From contig JAEWJO010000096.1 in the NCBI GenBank assembly GCA_023386455.1, positions 1-50,085 of the forward strand: a stretch of DNA of 50,085 nt, given 5' to 3'. Each line of letters starts with the position of its first letter. Position 1 is the stretch's first letter. Origin of the DNA: Pseudomonadota bacterium (GTDB lineage Bacteria > Myxococcota_A > Polyangia > Haliangiales > Haliangiaceae). The notes under the pieces were generated by a model. It saw nothing but the letters and a program-made list of their open reading frames with translations, had not been told where the DNA came from and ran no database searches. Below, piece after piece: positions 27,097 through 35,566 of this stretch. A program made the translations under genes and the position numbers.

Positions 27097-29370
27097 GTGG
27101 GACTCACGACCGGTCCGGTCAACACCGCTGGCGATCGTGCAGCTCCCGCCCGGATCGCGCGGCTGTTCGCATCGCCTGCCGGCGTCCTGATCCTCCTGCC
27201 GGCGCTCGTCATCGCCGCCGGCGTGGTCGTCCTCCTGCTCGGCCGCCGCGCGACCCGCGACACCGCCGAGACGATGGCGCGCAACACGCTCGTCGCCCAG
27301 GCGCAGAGCGTCCAGCACGACGTCGGCTTCGCGCTCGACCAGGCGGGTCCGGTGCTCGCGATGATGCACTCGCTGTCGGACACGGCGATGGCGACGCCCG
27401 ATGCGATGACGCGCCTGCGCGACATCGTCGTCAATCGACCCGGGATCGCGAACGCGAGCATCGCGTTCCCGATCGGTGTCCTGTGGGGCAGCTACCTCGA
27501 CCGCAAGACCGGCGCGGTCAACGTGTTCGAGAGCCGGATCACCGAGACCGAGACCACGCGGACGAACTTCCGCGTCGAGAGCGGTCAGATCCAGACGATC
27601 GACACGAAGGTCGACAACTACGACCCGCGCGCGCGGCCGCACTACACGGTCGCGGTCGAGCAGAAGAAGCGCGTGTGGCTGCCACCGCGCGTCCTGTCGT
27701 CGAGCGGCAAGACCGCGCTGACGGTCAGCGAGCCGGTCTACAGCAGCGACGGCACGCTGACCGCCGTGCTGACGCTCGACTTCGAGGTCGCCGAGCTGTC
27801 GGAGTTCATCCGCAAGTCGCCGCTCGCCGGCGCGCGCAACGTGATGTTCACCGCCGACGGCACGATCCTCGCGTACCCGGCGGTCTCGATCCCCGAGACC
27901 TCGTCGCAGGAGAAGCGGCTGCTCCGCCACGAGGACTTCAAGGACCCGGCGCTCGAGGCGCTGTTCAAGGCGCTCGGCTCGTCGTCGTCGTCGGAGCAGA
28001 AGTTCATGCACCTCGACACGACGGACGGCAACTACCTCGCGTCGGTGTCGAAGGTCGGCGACAAGCGCAGCACCGACGACGCCAAGCTCGACTGGTACCT
28101 CGCGACGCTGGTCCCCGAGCGCACGCTGTTCGGCGCGATGCAGCGGCTCGGCCGCGACTCGATCATCGCTTCGGGCGCCGCGCTCGCGATCGCGATGGGC
28201 GTCGCGCTGATGTTCGCGTGGAACATCCTCCGCATGCGCCGCGCCGTCGGTGCCGCGCGAGAGCAGGCGCGGTCCGCCGAGGCGCGCGCCAAGCAGCTCG
28301 GCAGCTACAAGCTCGTCGCTCGCCTCGGCGCGGGCGGCATGGGCGAGGTGTGGCGCGCGGAGCACCAGCTGCTCGCCCGCAAGGCGGCGATCAAGCTCGT
28401 GCGCCCGGAGGTGCTGCGCGATCGCATGCACGCACCGCTGATCCAGGAGCGGTTCCGCCGCGAGGCGCAGACGCTCGCCTCGATGCGGTCGCGGCACACG
28501 ATCGAGCTGTACGACTACGGCGTCACCGACGAGGGCACGTTCTTCTACGTGATGGAGCTGCTCGACGGTCTCGATCTCTCGCAGCTCGTGCGCGAGTACG
28601 GCCCGCAGCCCGCCGCGCGCGTGATCAGCATCATCGGCCAGGCGTGCCAGTCGCTCGCCGAGGCGCACAGCGCCGGCCTGCTCCACCGCGACATCAAGCC
28701 CGCGAACCTCGTCGTCTGCCGCGCCGCCGACGAGGTCGACATCGTCAAGGTGCTCGACTTCGGCATCGTCCACAACATCGCCGATCCGATCGAGCAACAC
28801 TCCGCCGAGAGCATGACGGCGCTCGAGCGCGTCGAGTCCGGCGAGCGCCTGACGACCGAGGGCGCGGTCATCGGCACGCCCGGCTACATCCCGCCGGAGC
28901 AGGCGATCGCGGCGCCGCTCGACGCGCGCGGTGACCTCTACGCGCTCGGTTGCGTCGCCTGGTACCTGCTGACGGGCCAGGAGGTCTACCCGCGGAAGAC
29001 TGAGGACGAGGTCATGCGCGCGCACGTCCACGAGCCGATTCCGGTGCTGCGCACGAAGGTGCGGACGTGGCTGCCGGTCGAGCTCGAGCAGCTGATCGTG
29101 CAGTGCCTCGCGAAGCAGCCGAACGAGCGCCCCGAGGATGCGCGCGCGTTGCAGAAGGCGCTCGCCTCGATCGAGATCCCCGAGGAGCACGCGTGGACCG
29201 ACACGCACGCGCAGATGTGGTGGGGGAGCATGCGCGCGCAGGCGACGTCGAGGTCCGACGCCGAGACCGCACCCGACGAGCAGCTGCTCGTCCCGCAGCG
29301 CGACACGACGCGTGCTCCTGGGTCGGATGCGCGAACGATCGAGGCGCGGCCGAGCGTCCGCACGCTGTGA
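27097..29370 (+). CDS. Cache-type sensor fused to Ser/Thr protein kinase
   Basis: 757 residues from a GTG. TM1 lies at ~29-49 (VLILLPALVIAAGVVVLLL). A ~300-residue extracytoplasmic domain follows that resembles dCache sensors: VQHDVGFALDQAGPVLAMM, later EPVYSSDGTLTAVLTLDFEV and TADGTILAYP. TM2 is at ~356-379 (IIASGAALAIAMGVALMFAW). The cytoplasmic kinase runs from ~401: LGAGGMGEVWRAEH, AAIKLV, HRDIKPAN near 529, KVLDFGIVHN near 553, and PGYIPPEQ. The order sensor-then-kinase is the reverse of most bacterial Hanks kinases, which carry the sensor C-terminally. It sits between receptor-lipoprotein pairs 2 and 3, with gaps of 21 and 4 bp, so it probably senses or responds to the same ligand. Confidence 0.9.
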   Translation: MGLTTGPVNTAGDRAAPARIARLFASPAGVLILLPALVIAAGVVVLLLGRRATRDTAETMARNTLVAQAQSVQHDVGFALDQAGPVLAMMHSLSDTAMATPDAMTRLRDIVVNRPGIANASIAFPIGVLWGSYLDRKTGAVNVFESRITETETTRTNFRVESGQIQTIDTKVDNYDPRARPHYTVAVEQKKRVWLPPRVLSSSGKTALTVSEPVYSSDGTLTAVLTLDFEVAELSEFIRKSPLAGARNVMFTADGTILAYPAVSIPETSSQEKRLLRHEDFKDPALEALFKALGSSSSSEQKFMHLDTTDGNYLASVSKVGDKRSTDDAKLDWYLATLVPERTLFGAMQRLGRDSIIASGAALAIAMGVALMFAWNILRMRRAVGAAREQARSAEARAKQLGSYKLVARLGAGGMGEVWRAEHQLLARKAAIKLVRPEVLRDRMHAPLIQERFRREAQTLASMRSRHTIELYDYGVTDEGTFFYVMELLDGLDLSQLVREYGPQPAARVISIIGQACQSLAEAHSAGLLHRDIKPANLVVCRAADEVDIVKVLDFGIVHNIADPIEQHSAESMTALERVESGERLTTEGAVIGTPGYIPPEQAIAAPLDARGDLYALGCVAWYLLTGQEVYPRKTEDEVMRAHVHEPIPVLRTKVRTWLPVELEQLIVQCLAKQPNERPEDARALQKALASIEIPEEHAWTDTHAQMWWGSMRAQATSRSDAETAPDEQLLVPQRDTTRAPGSDARTIEARPSVRTL

Positions 29371-29374
29371 TCCG

Positions 29375-31186
29375 GTGAAGCTCGCGGTCGTCGTCGCACT
29401 CGTCTCGGTTGCCGGCACGGCGCGCGCCGACGGCATCCCCGGCACGGGCGACGATCCGCTTCACGAGCTCGGCCTGTCGACCTCGCTCGCCGACGCTCCA
29501 CTGCTCGACGGGATCTCGATCCGCGGCGGATCCGCGGCCGACACGATCGTGCTGCTCGACGGCTTCGCGGTGCCGTACCTCTGGCACGGCAGGCACCTGC
29601 GATCGGTCATCGCACCCGGGATCAGCGACGCATCGGTGGTGACGGAGGGGATCGACCCCGCGTTCGGTCGCGCCGCGACCTTCGTCAACATCGCGACCGA
29701 CGCTCAGTCGCCGCGGTTCTCTGACCTCCGCATCTCGGTGTTCGATGCAGGCGGTGCCGGCCGCCAGCCGATGTGGCGATCCGGCATGTTTGCCATGGCG
29801 GCGCGCGGCACGCCGTTCGATCGAGTTGCCAATGCTCGCCATGCAGACGCACTCGGCCGCTGGGACTTCCGCCTGTCTCGCCGCTGGACGCTGGAGGTAT
29901 CGGCGGTCGGTTCCATCGACGACGAGGGTGATCGCGCGGACGCGCTCGCGCCCGTCGGGTATCGCGATCTCGCGCGCGTGATCCTCGCCACCCGCTACAT
30001 GACACCGAAGCTCGAGGTCTGGGTCGCGGCGTCGGGCATGCAGAGTCATCGCGACCTCGAGCGCGGCGTGCAGCACGTGCACGATCGCCGCGATTCGATC
30101 GACACGCGCATCATCGCGACCCGGCACTGGGACGAGGCGCTCGGCCTCGAGAAGGTCGAGTGGACGGTCGGCTCCGAGACGAACGCCACCCGGTACGACC
30201 TCGACCTCGCGATGCCGCGCGAGGCCCGAGACGGCTCCGCGCAGTCGCCGCTTCTGGATCCGCGCGATACGACGACGATGTTCGACGGCGCGTTCTGGAC
30301 GCCCGACGTTGCCGGCTACACGTCGCTCGCCGCGAACGTCGGCGACGATGTCCGCATCACCGGCGGTGTGCGCGTCGATCGGTTCGGCCGCGGCGACGAC
30401 CTCGCGACGCAACCGCGCGGCGCCATCGACTTCACGCTCGCGAAGCGCACCGGAGCGCGCATCTCGGCCGCCGCGTTCCGCCGCCCGCCGCAGCAGCGCG
30501 AGGAGCTGCTCTATCCGGATCTCCATCCCGAGCGGACGACGCAGATCGCGGCGACGCTCCACCAGCGCCTCGCGACGCTGTCCGATGCGTACGTCACCGG
30601 CTACTACATCGATCGCTCTCACCTGATCGTCCGTGACCGCGCGACCGAGACGCTCGTCAACACCGGGCGCGGCACGAGTTACGGCGTCGAGGCGATCGTC
30701 AACGGCCAGCTCGGTAACTGGTTCGGTGCCGCGAGCGCGTCGCTGGCCAGCTCGACGAGGATCGACTACCAGCGCGGCGCCGAGCGTCCATCCGATTTCG
30801 ACCAGCCGTTCCGGCTCGACGCGATGGCCGGCTATCGCGGCGCGAAGAAGAACTGGCAGCTCGCTGCTCGCGTCCAGCTCGCGAGCGGGCTGCCGGTGAC
30901 GCCGGTCGCCGCGGTCGTCTACGACGCCGACGGCGATCACCACGACCCGCTGTTCGGCGCGGTCAACTCCGAGCGGCTGCCGTTCCAGCACCGCGTCGAC
31001 GTCCGGTTCGATCGCGTGTTCCGCATCAAGGACGCGGTCTCGCTCGTCGGCGTCATCGACCTCGCGAACGTCTATGGAGCGACGACGCCGATCGGCTACG
31101 CGTACAGCTACGACTTCCGCGAGCGGCTCGACGTCACGCAACCGATCGTGCCGTACGTCGGGCTCACGCTGAGGTTCGACGAATGA
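29375..31186 (+). CDS. TonB-dependent receptor 3, shortened N-terminus
   Basis: 603 residues from a GTG, 4 bp after the kinase stop. The signal peptide is KLAVVVALVSVAGTARA. It lacks the carboxypeptidase-regulatory domain and the ETIEV-type TonB box of receptors 1 and 2. The mature protein enters almost directly into a reduced plug: DGISIRGGSAADTIVLLDGF, then PYLWHGRHLRSVIAPG. The barrel is intact and aligns with its paralogues (VEWTVGSETNATRYDLDLAMPREAR, FDQPFRLDAMAGY, LPFQHRVDVRFDR). It may be gated by another route or serve as an accessory barrel. The next gene overlaps by 4 bp (ATGA). Confidence 0.85.
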   Translation: MKLAVVVALVSVAGTARADGIPGTGDDPLHELGLSTSLADAPLLDGISIRGGSAADTIVLLDGFAVPYLWHGRHLRSVIAPGISDASVVTEGIDPAFGRAATFVNIATDAQSPRFSDLRISVFDAGGAGRQPMWRSGMFAMAARGTPFDRVANARHADALGRWDFRLSRRWTLEVSAVGSIDDEGDRADALAPVGYRDLARVILATRYMTPKLEVWVAASGMQSHRDLERGVQHVHDRRDSIDTRIIATRHWDEALGLEKVEWTVGSETNATRYDLDLAMPREARDGSAQSPLLDPRDTTTMFDGAFWTPDVAGYTSLAANVGDDVRITGGVRVDRFGRGDDLATQPRGAIDFTLAKRTGARISAAAFRRPPQQREELLYPDLHPERTTQIAATLHQRLATLSDAYVTGYYIDRSHLIVRDRATETLVNTGRGTSYGVEAIVNGQLGNWFGAASASLASSTRIDYQRGAERPSDFDQPFRLDAMAGYRGAKKNWQLAARVQLASGLPVTPVAAVVYDADGDHHDPLFGAVNSERLPFQHRVDVRFDRVFRIKDAVSLVGVIDLANVYGATTPIGYAYSYDFRERLDVTQPIVPYVGLTLRFDE

Positions 31187-31845
31187 AGCGCGTGCTACTC
31201 GTCCTTGCGTGTGCGGGCTGCGTCGATGCCGGCGATCCGCCGTGGCAGCTCGATCACGACCGCATCGTCGCGGTGCGCTCGGAGCCGCCCGCGATCCTGC
31301 CCGGCGAGGTCGCGCGCATCGACGCGCTGCTCGCGCACGCCGGTGGGCCCACGACGACCGAGGTCCCGTCCTCCGCGACCGCGGCCGGCGCCCCCGCGGA
31401 CCTGTTCACGGCGGTGCACTTCAACATCGACCACTGGGAGATCGACGGCCCCGACGACGCGAAGCTCGCGCAGGCGCGCGCCGAGCTCGGTCTTGCCGCG
31501 GACGCGCCGGTGCCGCTCGAGGTCTCGCTGCAGTTCCCCGGGCCGCTGTACGCGACGAAGATCGTCGTCCTCGGCGCGTCGTACGCCAACCCGACGGCGA
31601 GCGTCGAGATCGATGGCGCCGCTGCGCCCACATCGATCGCGCTCGCCGCGCACCGCGAGGTGTCACTTCGCGTCGACGCACAAATTGCGCGCTGGTTCAC
31701 GTCGTGTGGCGAGCTCCGCGATCACGACGAGCCGACCGCGACTCTCGTCACAGCCGGCGCGTGCACGGGTGAGCTAGTGATCATCGTCCGCGACAACCGA
31801 GGTGGCACATTCTGGCAAGCGTTCCCGCTCGCGATCGATCTGTAA
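31183..31845 (+). CDS. Receptor-partner lipoprotein 3, unrecognised family
   Basis: 220 residues. MKRVLLVLACAGC ends in a lipobox CAGC. It carries the family signature DPPWQLDHDRIVAVRSEPPA, then LPGEVARIDALLAH. Other shared blocks are DAPVPLEVSL, KIVVLGASYANP, RWFTSCGELRDHD and a final GGTFWQAF. It overlaps the receptor 3 stop by 4 bp, as in the other two pairs. That the pairing persists although receptor 3 is shortened suggests the lipoprotein and barrel are functionally linked. It ends the run; 44 bases later a separate Cys-rich lipoprotein begins. Confidence 0.8.
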   Translation: MKRVLLVLACAGCVDAGDPPWQLDHDRIVAVRSEPPAILPGEVARIDALLAHAGGPTTTEVPSSATAAGAPADLFTAVHFNIDHWEIDGPDDAKLAQARAELGLAADAPVPLEVSLQFPGPLYATKIVVLGASYANPTASVEIDGAAAPTSIALAAHREVSLRVDAQIARWFTSCGELRDHDEPTATLVTAGACTGELVIIVRDNRGGTFWQAFPLAIDL

Positions 31846-31889
31846 GAAAATTTGCGTACGCCGTTATGAGCGCGGGACAATTTTTCAAG

Positions 31890-32171
31890 ATGCGACTCGC
31901 TGGGGTGTCGATAGTCGTCGGGCTCTTGCTCGGTGGATGCACGGTACCGCCCGAACAACGGGCGAATGACGTGTGCAGTGCCGCGTGTGACTGTGTCTTC
32001 ACCAGCACGTCGCAACGCGCACAGTGCGTGGCCGGGTGTACGGAGCCGACCCCGACCATCTCGGACGAATGTCTCGACTGCGTGTACCAGTACTCGCAGA
32101 CCTGCTCGTCCCTGGGCTCTGAATGTGACAACGCGTGCAGCTTTTCAACGTTACTTGGAGGAATTCAATGA
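31890..32171 (+). CDS. Cys-rich small lipoprotein
   Basis: 93 residues from the ATG at 31890, which begins a lipoprotein signal (MRLAGVSIVVGLLLGGC, lipobox LGGC); an ATG at 31866 adds eight residues. The mature part is short and has 11 Cys in ordered pairs: DVCSAACDCVF, QCVAGC, ECLDCVYQYSQTC, ECDNAC. It is probably a disulfide-rich or metal-binding knot on the cell surface. The last bases overlap the next gene's start (ATGA), so it is coupled to a beta-barrel protein. Confidence 0.75.
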   Translation: MRLAGVSIVVGLLLGGCTVPPEQRANDVCSAACDCVFTSTSQRAQCVAGCTEPTPTISDECLDCVYQYSQTCSSLGSECDNACSFSTLLGGIQ

Positions 32172-32902
32172 GGTGTAAGACCCTGGCTTTGACTTTGACC
32201 GTTGCGCTCGGCGGAATCGCGTCCGCGCAACCGGGGCCGCCGCCTCAACCGCCGGCCGACACGACGATCATCTCCGACCCGGGTCCGCCGGAGCCGACGC
32301 CGGAGCCGCAGCCGGAGCCGCAGCCGCAGCCCCCGCCGCGGCCGGTGATGCAGCAGACCCAGCCCGAGGTATCGAGCGATCGCCCCGAGGGCTTCGCGAT
32401 CGCGCTCGGCCTCGGCTACGCGCTGCCGACGTCGCTCCAGACGCCGAACATCACGAGCGCCCGTATCCGTCTCTCGTCGGGCTTCGAGATCGAGCCCGCG
32501 CTGCGGATCTCGAACGAGTCGTCGACGACCGAGACCGTGATGGAGTCGACCGACAAGCACACGACGTTCGCGCTGTTCGCGCTCGGCCGCCTCTCGCTGA
32601 TCCAGCGCGGACGCGCCGACCTCAACGTGCTCGCGCGCCTCGGGTTCGCGAACGACAAGACGAACCCCGACGGTGACTTCAACACGACGACGGTCAACTC
32701 GTTCGGAATCGGCTGGGGCCTCGGTGTCGGCTACTGGTTCTCGCCGCACTGGCAGCTCAGCATGAACGTCACGAACGACATCGTCTCGTACAGCTCGCAG
32801 AAGGTGCAGGCTGGCCCGGGCACGACGACGTCGAGCAGCACCACGGAGATCGGCGTCATCTTCTCGCCGCAGGTCTTCATGATGCTGCACCTCTACAACT
32901 GA
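32168..32902 (+). CDS. Outer-membrane beta-barrel protein with Pro-rich N-terminus
   Basis: 244 residues from the ATG at 32168. The signal peptide MRCKTLALTLTVALGGIASA is followed by a Pro/Glu/Gln-rich segment built on PEP and PQP repeats (about 32281-32345). About 170 residues of strands with Gly/aromatic alternation follow (GFAIALGLGYALPTSL, FALGRLSLIQRG, GIGWGLGVGYWFSPHWQLSMNV), ending FMMLHLYN. This fits a small 8-stranded barrel of the OmpA/OmpW-like type. It is translationally coupled to the Cys-rich lipoprotein, so the two may form a surface pair. Confidence 0.75.
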   Translation: MRCKTLALTLTVALGGIASAQPGPPPQPPADTTIISDPGPPEPTPEPQPEPQPQPPPRPVMQQTQPEVSSDRPEGFAIALGLGYALPTSLQTPNITSARIRLSSGFEIEPALRISNESSTTETVMESTDKHTTFALFALGRLSLIQRGRADLNVLARLGFANDKTNPDGDFNTTTVNSFGIGWGLGVGYWFSPHWQLSMNVTNDIVSYSSQKVQAGPGTTTSSSTTEIGVIFSPQVFMMLHLYN

Positions 32903-32923
32903 GAGGCGTGCTACCAACGCTGC

Positions 32924-34150
32924 GTGGAACACGCGGCCGTCGCGTCGGCGATCGTCACGCACTACACGCGTGACCGTCGCGACCTGCCCTGGCGGCGTAC
33001 TCGCGACCCCTACGCGATCTGGGTCAGCGAGATCATGCTGCAGCAGACGCGCGTCCAGACGGTGATCCCGTACTGGGAGCGCTGGATGTCCCGGTTTCCG
33101 ACGGTGCGCGCGCTCGCCGACGCACCGCTCGACGATGTCCTCGCGGCGTGGGCGGGTCTCGGTTACTACTCGCGCGCGCGCAACCTCCATGCGGGCGCGC
33201 AGACCGTCGCGACGAAGCTCGGCGGTGCCCTGCCCTCGCGCGCGTCCGAGCTGCGCGGTGTTCCCGGCATCGGCCCGTACACCGCGGGCGCGATCGCCTC
33301 GATCGCATTCGGCGAGCGCACGCCGCTCGTCGACGGCAACGTTGCCCGCGTCCTCGCGCGCGTGTTCGGCATCACCGACGACATCAAGTCGACCACCGGT
33401 CAGCGCACGCTGTGGGCGCGCGCCGCCGACCTCATGACCGCACTGCCGACCGCGCACGCGCCCGGCGATCTCAACCAGGGCCTCATGGAGCTCGGCGCGA
33501 CGCTGTGCTCGCCGACCTCTCCGCGCTGCCTCGTCTGCCCGCTCGCCGCGCACTGCGTCGCCGCGAGGACCGGCAAGCAGGACCTGCTTCCCGTCGTGCC
33601 CGCGCGCAAGAAGGAGAGCGAGCTGCCGATCCTCGCGCGTGCCGCGCTCTGGATCGAATCGCGCGGCCAGCTCCTCCTCGGACGCCGCAGCCCCGAGGGT
33701 CTGTTCGGCGGCCTGTGGGAGCTGCCGCAGGCAGATTCCGTGCAGGAGATCGCGAACGCCCTCGGCGTTACATCCTTTGATGCCCAACCAGTTGCACACC
33801 ACGACCAGACGCTGACGCATCGCCGGCTCCGCATCGCTGTGTTTCGTGCGACGCTCGTTCGCCCGATTGTCCGGGCGGCGGTTCCAGGCTACGACACCCT
33901 CACGCGCGTCAAGCTCTCGGCCATTCGCGAGCTGGGCGTGGCCGCAGCGACCACCGCGATCCTGACGAAGTACGAGGACACACCATGGAGCTCGACCCCA
34001 CAGCGCTCGCTCTCTTCACCGAGGGCTACGACAAGATCATCCAGGGCCTCGCCCGCCTCGGCTTCGACACGACGGACCCGAACTTCCAGGAAACCGCGAA
34101 GCGCGCCGCGAAGGGCTTCCACGAGCTCGTCCACGACCAGAAGCAGGTGA
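32924..34150 (+). CDS. mutY: A/G-specific adenine DNA glycosylase MutY
   Basis: Base-excision repair enzyme that removes adenine opposite 8-oxoguanine. Catalytic Glu is E36 in VSEIMLQQTRV; the helix-hairpin-helix is LRGVPGIGPYTAGAIAS; the catalytic Asp is D137 in VDGNVARV. The [4Fe-4S] ligands are C195, C202, C205 and C211 (C-x6-C-x2-C-x5-C). A C-terminal Nudix-like domain begins near residue 230 (ARAALWIESRGQLLLGRR, LFGGLWELPQ). The last ~55 residues are a low-complexity Ser/Arg/Thr tail read over folE in another frame, with no in-frame stop before 34150. A GTG at 32924 is the start. The true C-terminus could be earlier if there is a frameshift. Confidence 0.93.
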   Translation: MEHAAVASAIVTHYTRDRRDLPWRRTRDPYAIWVSEIMLQQTRVQTVIPYWERWMSRFPTVRALADAPLDDVLAAWAGLGYYSRARNLHAGAQTVATKLGGALPSRASELRGVPGIGPYTAGAIASIAFGERTPLVDGNVARVLARVFGITDDIKSTTGQRTLWARAADLMTALPTAHAPGDLNQGLMELGATLCSPTSPRCLVCPLAAHCVAARTGKQDLLPVVPARKKESELPILARAALWIESRGQLLLGRRSPEGLFGGLWELPQADSVQEIANALGVTSFDAQPVAHHDQTLTHRRLRIAVFRATLVRPIVRAAVPGYDTLTRVKLSAIRELGVAAATTAILTKYEDTPWSSTPQRSLSSPRATTRSSRASPASASTRRTRTSRKPRSAPRRASTSSSTTRSR

Positions 34151-34587
34151 ACAAGGCCGTCGAGGATCTCCTCGCGAAGACGTTCCCGGCCAAGTACACC
34201 GAGATGGTCATCTCGAAGCACAACACCGCGTTCGGCGTGTGCCCGCACCACCTCCTGCCGGTCGTCTATCGCATCTCGATGGCGTACATCCCGACCGAGC
34301 GCGTGCTCGGCCTGTCGAAGCTCACGCGCCTCGCTCGCCTGATCGCGCGCGGCCCTCGCCTCCAGGAGGACCTCACCCACGAGCTCGCCGACATCCTCCA
34401 CCTGCAGCTCCAGTCGCAGGGCTCGGCCGTCTACATCGAAGGCCTCCACATGTGCATGGCCGCGCGTGGCGTCGGTGCTCACGAGGCGCGCCTCGTCACC
34501 TCCGGTGTCCGCGGCGTGTTCCTCGAGCTCGCGACCCGCGAGGAGTTCATCAAGCTCGTCGTCGCGCCTCAGTTCACCGTGCTCTGA
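33985..34587 (+). CDS. folE: GTP cyclohydrolase I
   Basis: 200 residues, normal for FolE. It converts GTP to 7,8-dihydroneopterin triphosphate, the first step of folate/pterin synthesis. Zinc ligands are C86 and H89 in GVCPHHLLPV and C157 in HMCMAARGV. Other family blocks are AYIPTERVLGLSKLTRLA and RLQEDLTHELADIL. GAGGA lies 7 bases before the ATG, supporting this start, so it truly lies inside the annotated end of mutY by 166 bases. The MenH-like gene follows after 2 bp. Confidence 0.95.
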   Translation: MELDPTALALFTEGYDKIIQGLARLGFDTTDPNFQETAKRAAKGFHELVHDQKQVNKAVEDLLAKTFPAKYTEMVISKHNTAFGVCPHHLLPVVYRISMAYIPTERVLGLSKLTRLARLIARGPRLQEDLTHELADILHLQLQSQGSAVYIEGLHMCMAARGVGAHEARLVTSGVRGVFLELATREEFIKLVVAPQFTVL

Positions 34588-34589
34588 CC

Positions 34590-35300
34590 GTGCGCTGCGC
34601 GCTCCTCCACGGGTTCGCCGGTGAGCCATCGGCATGGGCGGATGTCATCGACGCCTGGCAGCTGCCGGCGCCGCCGATCGCGATCGCGCTTCCCGGCCAC
34701 GGCAGCGGCCCGGTGCTCGACACCTGGGACGAGAACCTTGCCGCGGTCGCCGCTGCGATCGCCGGCATGGAGGTCGTCGTCGGCTACTCGCTCGGCGCGC
34801 GCGTCGCACTCGGCCTCGTCGCGAGCGGTCTCGCCTCGAAGGCCGTGCTCGTCGGCGTCAATCCCGGCATCGCCGACACCGAGCGCGCCGCACGCCGCGA
34901 GTTCGATGCCGCGTGGGCGCGCCTCCTCCGCAGCGAGGGCATCGCTGCGTTCCACGAGGCCTGGGTGAGCCAGCCGCTGTTCGCGACCCAGAAGCGCGTA
35001 CCCGAGGACAAGCGGGCCGTGCGCCGCGAGAAGCGGCTGCGGCTCGATCCCGAGCAGCTCGCGCGGAGCCTCGAGGTCATGGGCGTCGCGGCGATGCCCG
35101 ATTACTGGAGCGCGGTCAGCGCGCACCGCGATCGCATCGCGCTGATCGCCGGCGCGAACGACGCCAAGTACGTCGCGATCTCGTCGGCACTGCCGTGCGC
35201 GTCGTTCGAGACCATCGCCGACAGCGGACACGATCCGACGCTCGAGCAACCGGCCGCTCTTGCCGCGGCGATCGCGCGCGCGGTCGGCAAGCTTACCTAG
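34590..35300 (+). CDS. menH: Alpha/beta hydrolase, MenH-like
   Basis: 236 residues from a GTG 2 bp after folE. MenH makes 2-succinyl-6-hydroxycyclohexadiene-carboxylate in menaquinone synthesis. Seen: LLHGFAGEPSAW (oxyanion side), GYSLGAR with nucleophile S67, a lid segment AWVSQPLFATQKRV typical of MenH enzymes, a late Asp in GANDAKY and the His in DSGHDPTLEQP. No other men genes are in the window, so a general esterase role is possible. It is cytoplasmic; there is no signal peptide. Confidence 0.7.
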   Translation: MRCALLHGFAGEPSAWADVIDAWQLPAPPIAIALPGHGSGPVLDTWDENLAAVAAAIAGMEVVVGYSLGARVALGLVASGLASKAVLVGVNPGIADTERAARREFDAAWARLLRSEGIAAFHEAWVSQPLFATQKRVPEDKRAVRREKRLRLDPEQLARSLEVMGVAAMPDYWSAVSAHRDRIALIAGANDAKYVAISSALPCASFETIADSGHDPTLEQPAALAAAIARAVGKLT

Positions 35301-35309
35301 CTGCGCGAG

Positions 35310-35522
35310 CTACGTACGGCCCGTGCGCGCCCGTCGCCATCTCGTCCCCACGAGGATGGTGAACGCGATCAGCGCAGGTACACCGATCAGCACCACCATC
35401 ATGGCGCCCGGATGGCGCGTCAGCTGTCCGCTCAGGAGGACCAGCACGAACGCGGCCAGCAGCAACAACACGAACGCGCCGATCCCGAAGACCGAGTGCG
35501 GGATACGTCGGGGTGCCGTCAT
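35310..35522 (-). CDS. Small two-helix membrane protein
   Basis: 70 residues from the ATG at 35522 (MTAPRRIPHSVFG); an ATG at 35546 adds eight. Two membrane helices are clear: FGIGAFVLLLLAAFVLVLL and GAMMVVLIGVPALIAFTILVG. They are separated by a short SGQLTRHP loop, and a basic tail ends the protein. It is convergent with the MenH-like gene, 9 bp away. There are no recognisable domains. Coding status is likely but not certain for such a short gene. Confidence 0.5.
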   Translation of the reverse strand: MTAPRRIPHSVFGIGAFVLLLLAAFVLVLLSGQLTRHPGAMMVVLIGVPALIAFTILVGTRWRRARTGRT

Positions 35523-35566
35523 ACCCCTCGAGCGTGCACGTGGCACACCAGGCGCGCCGGCTCCGG

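Noticed and set aside
26299..29445. 1048-codon open frame on the minus strand
   Set aside because: Antisense to lipoprotein 2 and the Cache kinase, which have complete motifs; no conserved feature in the minus frame.
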